Positions 37,716 through 47,983 of a DNA stretch of 64,000 bases are shown here, one piece after another. The notes under the pieces are model-generated. The model was not told where the DNA came from and ran no database searches. It was given only the letters and a program-made list of their open reading frames with translations. A program made the position numbers and the translations under genes. This DNA is from Sinotaia quadrata (Eukaryota > Mollusca > Gastropoda > Architaenioglossa > Viviparidae). The DNA is taken from NCBI GenBank assembly GCA_028829895.1, contig CM054181.1:114381360-114445359 (forward strand). The letters run 5' to 3'. Within the stretch, counting starts at the first letter, position 1, and the number at the start of each line of letters is the position of its first letter.

Positions 37716-38585
37716 ACAGTGATGATAATAGTGGCAAGAGAGAAAGTAGCGTCAGTAGTGGCAATAGTGACAATAGTGACAACAATGGCAATAGTGACAA
37801 TATTGGCAATGGCGACAGTAGTGACAATAGTGACAATAGTGAATATAGTGACATTAGTGAATATAGTGACATTAGTGAAAATAGTGACAATAGTAATAAC
37901 AATAGTGGAAATAGTGACAGTATTGACAATAGTGACAATAGTGACAGTAGTGACAATAGTGGCAATATTGACAATAGTGGCAATAACGACAGCAGTGACA
38001 ATAGTGACAATGGCAGTGATGACAATAGTGACAGTAGTGACAATAATGACAATAATGGCAATAGTAACAGGAATGACAATATTGGCAATAGTGACAGTAG
38101 TGACAGTACAACAGTGACAATAGTGACAGTAGTGGATATAGTGGATATAGTGACAATAGTGGAAATAGTGACAGTAGTGACAACAATAGCAATAGTGGCA
38201 ATAGTGGCAATAGTGGCAGTAGTAACAATAATGACAGTAGTGACAATAGCGACAGTAGTGGCAATAGTGACAGTAGTGACAGCAATAGCAATAGTGGCAA
38301 TGGTGAGAGTAGTGACAATAGTGACAGTCCTGACAATATTGACAATATTAACCATATAAAAAATAGTGACTGTAGTGTCAGTAGTGATAATAGTGTCAGT
38401 AGTGACAATAATGACAGTAGTGGCAATAATGACAGTAGTGGCAATAATGACTATATAGTGGCAATAATGGCAAGAGTGACAGCAATGACAATAGTGGCAA
38501 TAGTGACAGTAGTGAAAATAGTGGCAATGGTGACAGTAGTGACTATAGTGACAAAAGTGACAATTGTGACAGTAGTGGCTGAATT
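37716..38585. repeat. 9-bp minisatellite, about 0.87 kb
   Basis: About 95 units of agtgacaat and its variants agtggcaat, agtgacagt and aatgacaat. The 9-bp period gives Ile/Val/Thr-rich plus frames and Leu/Ser-rich minus frames, which are artefacts. Confidence 0.95.
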
Positions 38586-39780
38586 ATTACATTTATTTTG
38601 TCCCTTTTTAGAGAGAAACGATGTATTACATTCTCTTCAAGCCTTCTGGTAGCTGTAGTGATCCGATGTATTCAATTATTTTTGGCCTTAGCGGTGATTA
38701 ATTTGGACTATATATATATATATTACACTCCTTTCGATCTGTGTAGCAAGACAGTTGTGATATTGTGAATTAAATTATTTTTATTCTTAGTAGTGATTGT
38801 GATAGACTGATTATTACATTCTTTCCTGTTCGGTAAAGGTGGATCAGCTTCTACATTTTCCTAATATTTGTAGTTCTAGAAACTTCAAGCGGTAAGAGAA
38901 AAGGAAAGAAAACAATTAGATTTATACCATTTTCCCAGTCATCGTCCAATTCGTTGTGTTATTTGCTAGCTCAATATTTTGAATGTCTTACTCCTTCAAG
39001 ATCAAGCTATTGTTAAACCCCTTCTTTCAGACACACATCTTAGACTGTCCAAAATGACAACCAATGGTATATCGTCTTTTAATGATGCCGAGATAAATTT
39101 ATCGATCCACTTTTCTCTCAATTCCTTGGCAGTGTTCTTTTTGAACTAATTTTATTTGCTAACTAAGGATTACCTGAACGAGAAAAAAATGGCACATGCA
39201 GTCAGCAATTAAACTAAATTTTATTACGGTTTCATTTTTTCCCTCCAAAATTAAATCAGAGCCAGTTAAATTGACACTTATTTATCTCTGACAAATTGTA
39301 TTTAGTCTTTTAAGGGCAAATTAAACTATTTATTTTTCTTTGTATTGTTTTCTCGTATATTTATTTTTGGAAATAGTGGAAGATTTTGATTACTTGTTTG
39401 TAATTTAAGACCAAAGCCCTTTCTTTAAATTGCAAAGATATCCTTTATAGCTAAAGTTGTGATAGACAAATAATACTTCTTGGAATAGAACAAATGAAAT
39501 TGCTATACTCTTAAAGTTGGTCCTTTCCAACAAAGTTACAATAAATGCTTTATGCATTTAAAAGAATGCGTTTATTTATATCGAACGTTCAAGTTATTAT
39601 ATTCAAATTTTCTGTAATGATCAGATCCGGCCTAGGTGTTTTATTTTAGCACCCTATGTGTGGTGAACTGCATTATCGGGTATATGTTTCCGGATTTGGT
39701 TGCCCATTATAGGGGTATAATCCGATCTTGGCCACTGTTTGAATGACCTTTGGGCTACGTCTTAATTATAGGGAGATCTA
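38586..39780. other. Unannotated AT-rich DNA flanking the LTR element
   Basis: No gene found; a short (TA)n lies at 38,710-38,723. Confidence 0.5.
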
Positions 39781-39785
39781 CCAAT
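39781..39785. repeat. 5-bp target site duplication CCAAT (left)
   Basis: CCAAT immediately precedes the TG of the 5' LTR and follows the CA of the 3' LTR at 47,984-47,988. Confidence 0.95.
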
Positions 39786-39978
39786 TGTCACAAGTCTGAT
39801 AAAAATGTCCGACCTGATGACCCACTTAGCCTTGTTTACTTCAAATTCGAATATTTGAAACCCTTGACCCCTTTGTTCAAAGCTTCCTTTTTCTAGGTGC
39901 TTCTAGAACAGGTCAAGATGTTATGTAACTTTAGGACCATTGTCCAGTTCTCGAACCAACCACATGCTTTGCGAACAG

Positions 39979-39986
39979 TCACGTGA
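39979..39986. promoter_or_regulatory. E-box palindrome TCACGTGA in the 5' LTR
   Basis: A perfect 8-bp palindrome with the CACGTG core lies 17 bp upstream of the TATA box, a plausible position for a bHLH-ZIP activator site (USF/MITF/TFEB-type). The same site is in the 3' LTR at 46,644-46,651. Function is inferred. Confidence 0.35.
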
Positions 39987-40002
39987 TACGCAATATACCT
40001 TT

Positions 40003-40010
40003 CTATATAT
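40003..40010 (+). promoter_or_regulatory. LTR TATA box
   Basis: CTATATAT followed by gtaccc. Transcription would be expected about 25-30 bp downstream, near the ccctcacttcgagc region at ~40,030-40,045. Duplicated in the 3' LTR at 46,668-46,675. Confidence 0.5.
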
Positions 40011-41320
40011 GTACCCACACGCTTCCGCTCCCTCACTTCGAGCACATTTTAGCTAATTCCATCAGCTTACTCGGGTCGTGAGAGGCAGCCGGCGCCATAG
40101 AGAATCAAGGTACCCTTCGACTTCTCTCAAAGGTATCATTTTATTTAATAGTATTTGCCTATGTATTGTTTAAGTATGTATTTGTGCTATGTATTATATG
40201 ATTTCCATATACACTTGAGCATGGTTCAGAGAAATAGCTGAAAACCTATATGTTACGGAATATAAATTTATTGTAACCATTTTTCCATTTCTGTACTTTA
40301 ATTTATATTGTTTTAATTCACTAAGAGCCAGAATGTTGCGCTCGATATGAATTCTTCATGTAATTCAATTATTGCGTGTAATTTAAATTGTAAATTGTGA
40401 AGCGCTCTGTCGGCTTGAATTACCCCTTGTATGAACATTAATTTAACGTTGTATCTATTTTATTGCTTCATACGTCATGACTGTTAAATGGAACACATGT
40501 GAGACGATTATATTGTAAGCGACGCGAGGTCGAAACTCTTTGTTCAGCGCATTTAATTGAGCCATGCCTAGGTAGGACCTGTTAGGTTGAGAATTATATC
40601 CAAACACGTTGCATCCACAGGTCGGCTCATGGTTCATGTTTCACCATGCCTCACCTGCATTAGCTTATTGGTGTAAGCGTGTCGAAATCCACTCTGAGGG
40701 CCATGCTGCAAAAATTCCAGTTCCTAGCCACTAACAAAGGGACATCATTCCTTATGCACCACGTGTGTCGTTAAAGGGGGACTGAGGGAACGAATCAGCA
40801 TGACTGAGTGTTGAGACCAAGGATACAAGAATAGAGCTAAGTGCAAAATCGAGTGTACAGATCTCAAAGGAACACTGTCCTGGCAATTTAGATTGACAAA
40901 AATCAGGCATAGGCGCGTAAAGACAGAGTGAGGACTATTCGCGTTGCATTCGATTTATTGTTAATTTGTTAAACTTTATTAAATCTTATTTTCTTTGTTA
41001 ATACCTCTTAGTAGTTGATTTCTATGCACAATAGACCAATTAGATTAATTCTTAGATTTGAATGGGGGCGGATGAGCAGAAAGATTGATGACGAGTGCAT
41101 ATTAATTTAGAGGGATTTAACTGTTTTCAAATCTAGCTAAAAGTTCGCAGTTTATTAGTCTGTAAATTTGTCGTCTGAACTACAAGACGCACTTTTAATT
41201 AGTCAGATAATAAATTGAGCAACCAGTCTGCGTAGAATATGAGAGGAAGAATTAATTATATTTAAAGTCTTTTAATTATTCTAAGCAGGGTCTTTAAATA
41301 AATACTGGAAACGTAACAAG

Positions 41321-41339
41321 TGGGGGTCGTCGCGGGATT
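41321..41339 (+). other. Primer-binding site, proline-tRNA-like
   Basis: Two bases after the LTR the text TGGGGGTCGTCGCGGGATT appears. An animal tRNA-Pro 3' end would give TGGGGGCTCGTCCGGGATT. The first six bases match exactly and the rest match after a one-base deletion and a one-base insertion. The primer is inferred from memory of tRNA-Pro. Confidence 0.65.
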
Positions 41340-41928
41340 GATATGTATTAAATTGTAACTTGTAACATTTTTATACATAGGGCGTATCATAAACCTAGAA
41401 ACGAACGAACAGAAATTGCCAATTGTTCTTTTGATTTTTGTATCACTGATTTTCTTTGCTTTTGTTGTGACATGTGCATGTATTCTTTTGCAGAGTAGCG
41501 TGCATGTTAGTTAATATATGTTTAAGCGTAGTTAAGCATTATGTTAGCTAAATGATGATTTATTTAGTATTGTGTTACTGAGTACTTCATTGTGAGGAGT
41601 CGAAGGTTATACCGCCAGCTAGGAGAGTTATCGGTAGTAACAGACTTCGGACTATTATATTTAGGGTGCTAGATATAATGTGTAATGTTGTATGGTAGGA
41701 GCCGTGACATTACGAAAGTCTTGGAACAGCGGACACTGTGACAAGCAGGTGAAACGTGTAAGAGTTAACGCGCAATTTATTTCGGAAGGTGTTCTGAGTA
41801 AATTAAATAATTTTTGTAAGGTCGTAGCCTAAAAGTTATTTTCGGGATAAGCGGAGTTATCGCCGACGGTTAAAACACACAATTCACGAGATACATTGTT
41901 ATTGTAGCCAGCGCGCTAAGACAGTAAA
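41340..41928 (+). other. Untranslated leader of the LTR element
   Basis: About 590 bp with several short upstream ATGs and stops. An in-frame TAA at 41,917-41,919 sits nine bases before the gag-pol ATG. ttgttattgtag at ~41,895-41,906 resembles a splice acceptor. A packaging signal is expected here, but none can be recognised by eye. Confidence 0.6.
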
Positions 41929-44900
41929 ATGGATCTAGAGCAGGTTATTGAAAATCTGAAAAGGAATGGTTCCTTATTAGGACACCAAGGTGACGAACTG
42001 ACGAACTACATTAGAACCGAGCTAGTCAAAAAAGAGCAAGCGGATCTAGAGAGAGAGAAGCGAGCAGACGAACGAGAAATGAAAAAGTTAGAAGCCGAAA
42101 CGAAAAAGCTAGAGGCTGAAACTGAAGCTAAACGCATAGAAGCTGATACGGAAGCCAAACGCATTGCAGCCGAAACAAAACGGTTAGAATTAGAGGTGAA
42201 GAAGTTAGAACTCACAAATCCAAACCGTGATCGCAGAAGCAGTGGTGATTCGCGTTCTAGCGATGGAAATAATCACAGTAGAATTGAAAATATCATTCCA
42301 AAGATAAATATGGTCCCATTTGATGAGAATAAAGATCAAATAGACGCGTATTTAAAAACGTTTGAAAAGTTAGCCAGAGCAACAAGCATTCCAGCGGAAC
42401 ATTGGGCGATAAATTTATCGGGATTATTGCAGGGCAGTGCGAAAAACGAGTTCAATAAGCTTAGCGATTCTGAGTCAGATAATTACGACACAGTCAAGGC
42501 CGCATTATTGAAACGTTACAAACTCACAGCAGATACTTACCGCCGTAAATTTAAACAGGCCACGAAAGCCAGTTCAGAGACGCACGCACAGTACATACGA
42601 CGTGTAACTGACTTGTTCCAAAGATGGATAGATCTAGCCGAAACTCCACAGACGTACGCAGGTCTTAGGGATGAAATGATAAAAGACCACATTCTCGGGT
42701 CGTACAGATCAGATCTACTGATTCACTTAGCAATAAGGGAAAAATCTACGCTAGAGGAGATAGGCAACGCCGCCGATCGCTTTGATGACGCACATTCTCA
42801 ATTCTCGAACGCACACGCGAACAACAAGTCTCGACCGAACGAACCGCAGACTCGAAAGGATAAGAAAAATGACGGGAAGGCACCTAATGAGCGTGATGAT
42901 AAAACATCTAAACCCGACACTAAAAACAGGTCCGACAAACAGAAAGATAAAAAGAATCTTGCATGTTACACTTGTGGTGATAGTGGCCATTTTTCACGAA
43001 CATGTCCTGAAAAGAAAACAGCTAAGGTTTACGCAGTAGAAAGTCATACACCTAAAACAGAAAAGTCGAATCGAACACCAGTACAGGCAAACGGTCACGA
43101 TACAATCGCTTTGCTTGATACAGGGTGTGAGCTAGACGCTATTGTAAATGCATCATTAGTTAACCGTACCGACTACACAGGGGAGACAATCTCTGTCACC
43201 TTTGCAAACGGCGAACAAGACATTTTACCAGTAGCTGAAGTCTCGATTGTTTCAGACTTTGTAGAAGGAACAGTCAAAGCGGCAGTTATGGAAAACTCAC
43301 CGCATGACGTGATCCTTGGTTGCAAGTATGTTTTGCCGTGCAAAAAACAAACTTCAACTGAACCACCACTGGTTAACGCTGTAACCAGAGCAGCGAGTAG
43401 TAAAGACAAATCTGTAACTGCACCGATGTCTGCCGCACCAGCCGTAGATAAAGCAACAGTTAGCGAGATTAAAATATTACAAGCTGAGGACGAAACACTA
43501 GACAAGTTACGCAGACAAGCTGTACTTGTTAGTGACGTCAACACTGACGATTCGAATAAGAAAGCGTGCATTATTCTGAAAAAGGGTTTATTGTACCGCT
43601 ATTCGAAAGTGGGAGACGAATTTCGGAAACAATTAGTCGTTCCACAAACCAAACGAAATGACGTATTACGATTAGGTCATGAGAGTCTTTTTGGTGCACA
43701 CATGGGTGTACAAAAAACAACTAGTCGTATTACAAGTGAGTTTTATTGGCCGGACATCACTGCCGATATCCGTAGATTCGTGTTAAGTTGCGACACATGC
43801 CAGAGAACACAGTCTAAAAATTCAATCAGACCCGCACCGTTAGGAGAGCCTGAACTGATCAGTGAACCCTACAAGCGCGTAGCATTGGATTTGATTGGGC
43901 CTATAATACCCACATCAACGAGAGGTAATCGATACGTGCTGACCACTATTGATTACACAACAAGATTCGCCGACGCAGTACCATTGAAAAATATTGATAC
44001 TGAAACTGTCGCCGAAGCCCTTTTCGGTCTTTGGAGTCGTGTTGGAATTCCTACTGAAATTTTGACGGATCAGGGGAGTCAATTCATAGGCAACGTAATG
44101 AAGGAAGTAAATCGTTTACTTTCCATCAAACATCTTACTTGCACACCATACCACCCCCAGGCAAATGGTCTGATTGAAAAATACAATGGGACATTAAAAA
44201 CAGCACTTAAAAAGCTCGCCACAGATAAACCGAAAGACTGGGACAGATACATCCCTGCCCTACTATTTGCATATAGGGAAGTGCCACAATCTTCCACCGG
44301 GTTTTCACCATTCGAGCTACTTTACGGACGTACTGTACGCGGACCGATGATGATTTTGAAGGCACTTTGGACTGATGAAAAGACAGATGACGAAGTTAAA
44401 ACAACTTATACATATGTCACTGACTTAAGAAACCGTCTTGAAACTATAGGCAAGATAGCACGGGAAAACTTGACGATAGCTCAGTCTAGACAGGCAGAAT
44501 ATTACAATAAGCACACCAAACCTAGAGAATTTGAAGTTAATGACAAAGTGTTACTGTTGCTTCCTGAAGCACATAACAAACTTCAGATGAAATGGAAGGG
44601 GCCCTTTGTAGTTACCGCCAAGCTAGGGGGACTGAACTATAAGGTGCAGACAGGAAAGAGAGAGAAAATCTTTCATGTTAACCTACTCAAAAAGTACATA
44701 AGCCGTGAGGATCAAACCACTCAAGCTGATTTTGTCGTAGCGACGATAGTTACAGAAGACGAGGGGGATACTGATTGCGTCACTGGTACTTTACCAAACT
44801 GTCCTCTACAGACGGACGAAACTGTCAAAGACGTTAGGGTAAATGAAGCCTTGACAGAAAGACAGAAAAAAGAAGTGAATGAATTGCTTAATGAGTTCTC

Positions 44901-46227
44901 ATCTACTCTGACAGACAAACCAGGGTTGACAGACTTAATAGAATTTTCACTGAAGCTGACTGACAACAAACCGATACGTTTGAAGCCGTATCCGTTGCCA
45001 CACGCTAAGATAGATGACGTTAGACGTGAGATTAAGACTATGCTAGATCTAGGGGTCATAGAGAAGACTGACAGTGCCTACGGATCACCCATCGTGTTGA
45101 TTAAAAAACGTGATAACTCGTTCCGTTTTTGCGTAGACTACCGCAAACTCAATCAAGTGACAGAGTTTTGTGCCGAACCTCTTCCTGATCCGGATCTCAT
45201 CTTCACTAAGCTAGCTAACGCTCATTACTATACCAAAATAGATTTGTCACGCGGTTTTTGGCAAATCAAGGTCAAGGACACTGATCGACACATACTAGCT
45301 TTCACTACACCAGTAGGAAACTACACATGGAAAGTTATGCCTTTCGGAGTTTCAAACGCTCCAAGCATTTTTTCTAAAATGATGCGGTCATTGTTAGAAC
45401 CACTGTACGGACGCGGAGTTGAGAACTTCATGGATGATTTAATTCTAGGCACCCAGACATGGGAGGAGCACTTAACACTCTTACGAGATGTGCTAGCCAG
45501 ATTAAAGCAAGCCAACCTCACTGCCCGCCCTACGAAGTGTGAAATAGCACAATTCTCCTTAGACTTCTTGGGACACAAGTTGAGTCATGGAACTATGTCG
45601 CCAAGTGAAGCTAAGATAGCACAACTTAAGGACACTTCACAACCGCTAACAAAAACACAAGTTAGAAGTTTTCTTGGTCTTGCTAACTACTACAGAAAAT
45701 TCGTACCAGATTTTAGTGCCATTGCATGTCCTCTGACTGACTTGACACGTAAGAATATGCCTACAAAAGTAGTGTGGACTGATGCATGCCAAAACGCTTT
45801 TGACACACTGAAATCTAGACTGACTTCAGATTTAGTTGTTAAACTGCCAGATCTGACAAAACCATTCTTGTTAAGGACTGATGCTAGCAACACAGGATTA
45901 GGAGCAGTGTTATTACAAGAACACAATGACACCAAACACCCAGTTGCATATGCAAGCCGTAAACTCACAACTACTGAACAGAAATATTCCACCAGTGAAA
46001 AGGAATGTCTTGCAATAGTTTGGGCCATAAAAAAGTTCGAAAACTATTTGTACGGAAAAACCTTTGTCATTGAGTGCGATCACCAGCCGTTGGCCTTTCT
46101 CGGACAGGCGCAATTTACGAACAGCCGTTTAATGCGTTGGTCTTTGTTTCTGACACAGTATGACGCAAATATTCATTACATCAAAGGGTCTTTGAATGTT
46201 GGCGCAGATTACATGAGTCGTGCTTGA
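41929..46227 (+). CDS. gag-pol: Gag-Pol polyprotein, integrase-before-RT (Gmr1-like), 1,432 aa
   Basis: A single uninterrupted frame; the ATG has an A at -3 and G at +4, and an in-frame TAA precedes it. Gag: Glu/Lys-rich coiled coil ~30-96; capsid with SCAN-like helical segment ~203-285; zinc knuckle C346-X2-C349-X4-H354-X4-C359. Retropepsin: D397-T-G with ILG at 462-464. Integrase: H584-X6-H591-X29-C621-X2-C624, then D654, D714 and E750 (DD35E), and a GPF module at 891-893. RT: D1105 and FMDD 1167-1170 (F where Y is commoner). RNase H: D1318, E1359, D1384, D1427, ending five residues before the stop. It would assemble particles, process itself, copy the RNA in the cytoplasm and integrate the cDNA. 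There is no stop or frameshift between gag and pol, so how the Gag:Pol ratio is set is unclear. No envelope or chromodomain is seen. Confidence 0.97.
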   Translation: MDLEQVIENLKRNGSLLGHQGDELTNYIRTELVKKEQADLEREKRADEREMKKLEAETKKLEAETEAKRIEADTEAKRIAAETKRLELEVKKLELTNPNRDRRSSGDSRSSDGNNHSRIENIIPKINMVPFDENKDQIDAYLKTFEKLARATSIPAEHWAINLSGLLQGSAKNEFNKLSDSESDNYDTVKAALLKRYKLTADTYRRKFKQATKASSETHAQYIRRVTDLFQRWIDLAETPQTYAGLRDEMIKDHILGSYRSDLLIHLAIREKSTLEEIGNAADRFDDAHSQFSNAHANNKSRPNEPQTRKDKKNDGKAPNERDDKTSKPDTKNRSDKQKDKKNLACYTCGDSGHFSRTCPEKKTAKVYAVESHTPKTEKSNRTPVQANGHDTIALLDTGCELDAIVNASLVNRTDYTGETISVTFANGEQDILPVAEVSIVSDFVEGTVKAAVMENSPHDVILGCKYVLPCKKQTSTEPPLVNAVTRAASSKDKSVTAPMSAAPAVDKATVSEIKILQAEDETLDKLRRQAVLVSDVNTDDSNKKACIILKKGLLYRYSKVGDEFRKQLVVPQTKRNDVLRLGHESLFGAHMGVQKTTSRITSEFYWPDITADIRRFVLSCDTCQRTQSKNSIRPAPLGEPELISEPYKRVALDLIGPIIPTSTRGNRYVLTTIDYTTRFADAVPLKNIDTETVAEALFGLWSRVGIPTEILTDQGSQFIGNVMKEVNRLLSIKHLTCTPYHPQANGLIEKYNGTLKTALKKLATDKPKDWDRYIPALLFAYREVPQSSTGFSPFELLYGRTVRGPMMILKALWTDEKTDDEVKTTYTYVTDLRNRLETIGKIARENLTIAQSRQAEYYNKHTKPREFEVNDKVLLLLPEAHNKLQMKWKGPFVVTAKLGGLNYKVQTGKREKIFHVNLLKKYISREDQTTQADFVVATIVTEDEGDTDCVTGTLPNCPLQTDETVKDVRVNEALTERQKKEVNELLNEFSSTLTDKPGLTDLIEFSLKLTDNKPIRLKPYPLPHAKIDDVRREIKTMLDLGVIEKTDSAYGSPIVLIKKRDNSFRFCVDYRKLNQVTEFCAEPLPDPDLIFTKLANAHYYTKIDLSRGFWQIKVKDTDRHILAFTTPVGNYTWKVMPFGVSNAPSIFSKMMRSLLEPLYGRGVENFMDDLILGTQTWEEHLTLLRDVLARLKQANLTARPTKCEIAQFSLDFLGHKLSHGTMSPSEAKIAQLKDTSQPLTKTQVRSFLGLANYYRKFVPDFSAIACPLTDLTRKNMPTKVVWTDACQNAFDTLKSRLTSDLVVKLPDLTKPFLLRTDASNTGLGAVLLQEHNDTKHPVAYASRKLTTTEQKYSTSEKECLAIVWAIKKFENYLYGKTFVIECDHQPLAFLGQAQFTNSRLMRWSLFLTQYDANIHYIKGSLNVGADYMSRA

Positions 46228-46437
46228 TGCCATCAAGTGCCGGTACTGATAGAATGTTGTTTAATCAATTAACTGAACCCTACGGATTCCTTCCTGTAAA
46301 TATGAAATATAGTTGCACACTTTATTTCTAGGAATGTTGAATTTTTTTTGGTGTAAATTTTTCTTCATTGTGGACTTCTACATTTTATCATACATAATTT
46401 GTAGGAGGCATTTTATCTTTGGTAAGATAAACGCCTC
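46228..46437 (+). other. 3' untranslated spacer of the LTR element
   Basis: About 210 bp between the stop codon and the polypurine tract. No envelope or accessory frame of believable size is present. Confidence 0.7.
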
Positions 46438-46450
46438 AAAAGCAAGGGGG
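46438..46450 (+). other. Polypurine tract
   Basis: AAAAGCAAGGGGG directly abuts the 3' LTR, with a single C. This is the expected position for the plus-strand primer. Confidence 0.85.
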
Positions 46451-47983
46451 TGTCACAAGTCTGATAAAAATGTCCGACCTGATGACCCACTTAGCCTTGT
46501 TTACTTCAAATTCGAATATTTGAAACCCTTGACCCCTTTGTTCAAAGCTTCCTTTTTCTAGGTGCTTCTAGAACAGGTCAAGATGTTATGTAACTTTAGG
46601 ACCATTGTCCAGTTCTCGAACCAACCACATGCTTTGCGAACAGTCACGTGATACGCAATATACCTTTCTATATATGTACCCACACGCTTCCGCTCCCTCA
46701 CTTCGAGCACATTTTAGCTAATTCCATCAGCTTACTCGGGTCGTGAGAGGCAGCCGGCGCCATAGAGAATCAAGGTACCCTTCGACTTCTCTCAAAGGTA
46801 TCATTTTATTTAATAGTATTTGCCTATGTATTGTTTAAGTATGTATTTGTGCTATGTATTATATGATTTCCATATACACTTGAGCATGGTTCAGAGAAAT
46901 AGCTGAAAACCTATATGTTACGGAATATAAATTTATTGTAACCATTTTTCCATTTCTGTACTTTAATTTATATTGTTTTAATTCACTAAGAGCCAGAATG
47001 TTGCGCTCGATATGAATTCTTCATGTAATTCAATTATTGCGTGTAATTTAAATTGTAAATTGTGAAGCGCTCTGTCGGCTTGAATTACCCCTTGTATGAA
47101 CATTAATTTAACGTTGTATCTATTTTATTGCTTCATACGTCATGACTGTTAAATGGAACACATGTGAGACGATTATATTGTAAGCGACGCGAGGTCGAAA
47201 CTCTTTGTTCAGCGCATTTAATTGAGCCATGCCTAGGTAGGACCTGTTAGGTTGAGAATTATATCCAAACACGTTGCATCCACAGGTCGGCTCATGGTTC
47301 ATGTTTCACCATGCCTCACCTGCATTAGCTTATTGGTGTAAGCGTGTCGAAATCCACTCTGAGGGCCATGCTGCAAAAATTCCAGTTCCTAGCCACTAAC
47401 AAAGGGACATCATTCCTTATGCACCACGTGTGTCGTTAAAGGGGGACTGAGGGAACGAATCAGCATGACTGAGTGTTGAGACCAAGGATACAAGAATAGA
47501 GCTAAGTGCAAAATCGAGTGTACAGATCTCAAAGGAACACTGTCCTGGCAATTTAGATTGACAAAAATCAGGCATAGGCGCGTAAAGACAGAGTGAGGAC
47601 TATTCGCGTTGCATTCGATTTATTGTTAATTTGTTAAACTTTATTAAATCTTATTTTCTTTGTTAATACCTCTTAGTAGTTGATTTCTATGCACAATAGA
47701 CCAATTAGATTAATTCTTAGATTTGAATGGGGGCGGATGAGCAGAAAGATTGATGACGAGTGCATATTAATTTAGAGGGATTTAACTGTTTTCAAATCTA
47801 GCTAAAAGTTCGCAGTTTATTAGTCTGTAAATTTGTCGTCTGAACTACAAGACGCACTTTTAATTAGTCAGATAATAAATTGAGCAACCAGTCTGCGTAG
47901 AATATGAGAGGAAGAATTAATTATATTTAAAGTCTTTTAATTATTCTAAGCAGGGTCTTTAAATAAATACTGGAAACGTAACA
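46451..47983 (+). repeat. 3' long terminal repeat, 1,533 bp
   Basis: Offset 6,665 bp from the 5' LTR with identical ends and length and no difference seen by eye. Polyadenylation signals AATAAA at 47,874 and 47,962 correspond to those in the 5' copy. Confidence 0.96.

Larger units (their letters stand above)
39786..41318 (+). repeat. 5' long terminal repeat, 1,533 bp
   Basis: Starts TGTCACAAG and ends ACGTAACA (TG...CA). It has the same length as the 3' LTR and I found no difference between them by eye. It should contain promoter (TATA at 40,003), transcription start and polyadenylation signals (AATAAA at 41,209 and 41,297). A 60-codon minus frame occurs in both LTRs and has no recognisable meaning. 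Confidence 0.96.
39786..47983 (+). mobile_element. Complete Gmr1-like Ty3/gypsy LTR retrotransposon
   Basis: An 8,198-bp element: 5' LTR, primer-binding site, 610-bp leader, single gag-pol frame, 220-bp 3' region with polypurine tract, 3' LTR. A CCAAT duplication flanks it. Protein sequences are Ty3/gypsy type, but integrase lies before reverse transcriptase, which together with a SCAN-like Gag region defines the Gmr1-like group. There is no envelope frame between RNase H and the 3' LTR. The intact frame, complete catalytic set and matching LTRs suggest a young, potentially autonomous copy. Confidence 0.95.

Noticed and set aside
37656..38444. Hydrophobic Ile/Val/Leu-rich frames resembling membrane proteins
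   Set aside because: They are translations of a 9-bp tandem repeat in several phases and on both strands.
40455..40637. 60-codon minus-strand frame inside the LTRs as an accessory gene
   Set aside because: Present in both LTRs only because the LTRs match; short, with no domain and no promoter evidence.
46228..46561. Envelope-like gene after pol
   Set aside because: Only ~210 bp separate the stop codon from the polypurine tract; the 82-codon frame at 46,313 runs into the LTR and has no envelope features.
39786..47983. Ty1/copia classification from the integrase-first order
   Set aside because: The GPF module, the RT and RNase H style and the Gag type are Ty3/gypsy; order alone is not decisive and fits Gmr1-like elements.
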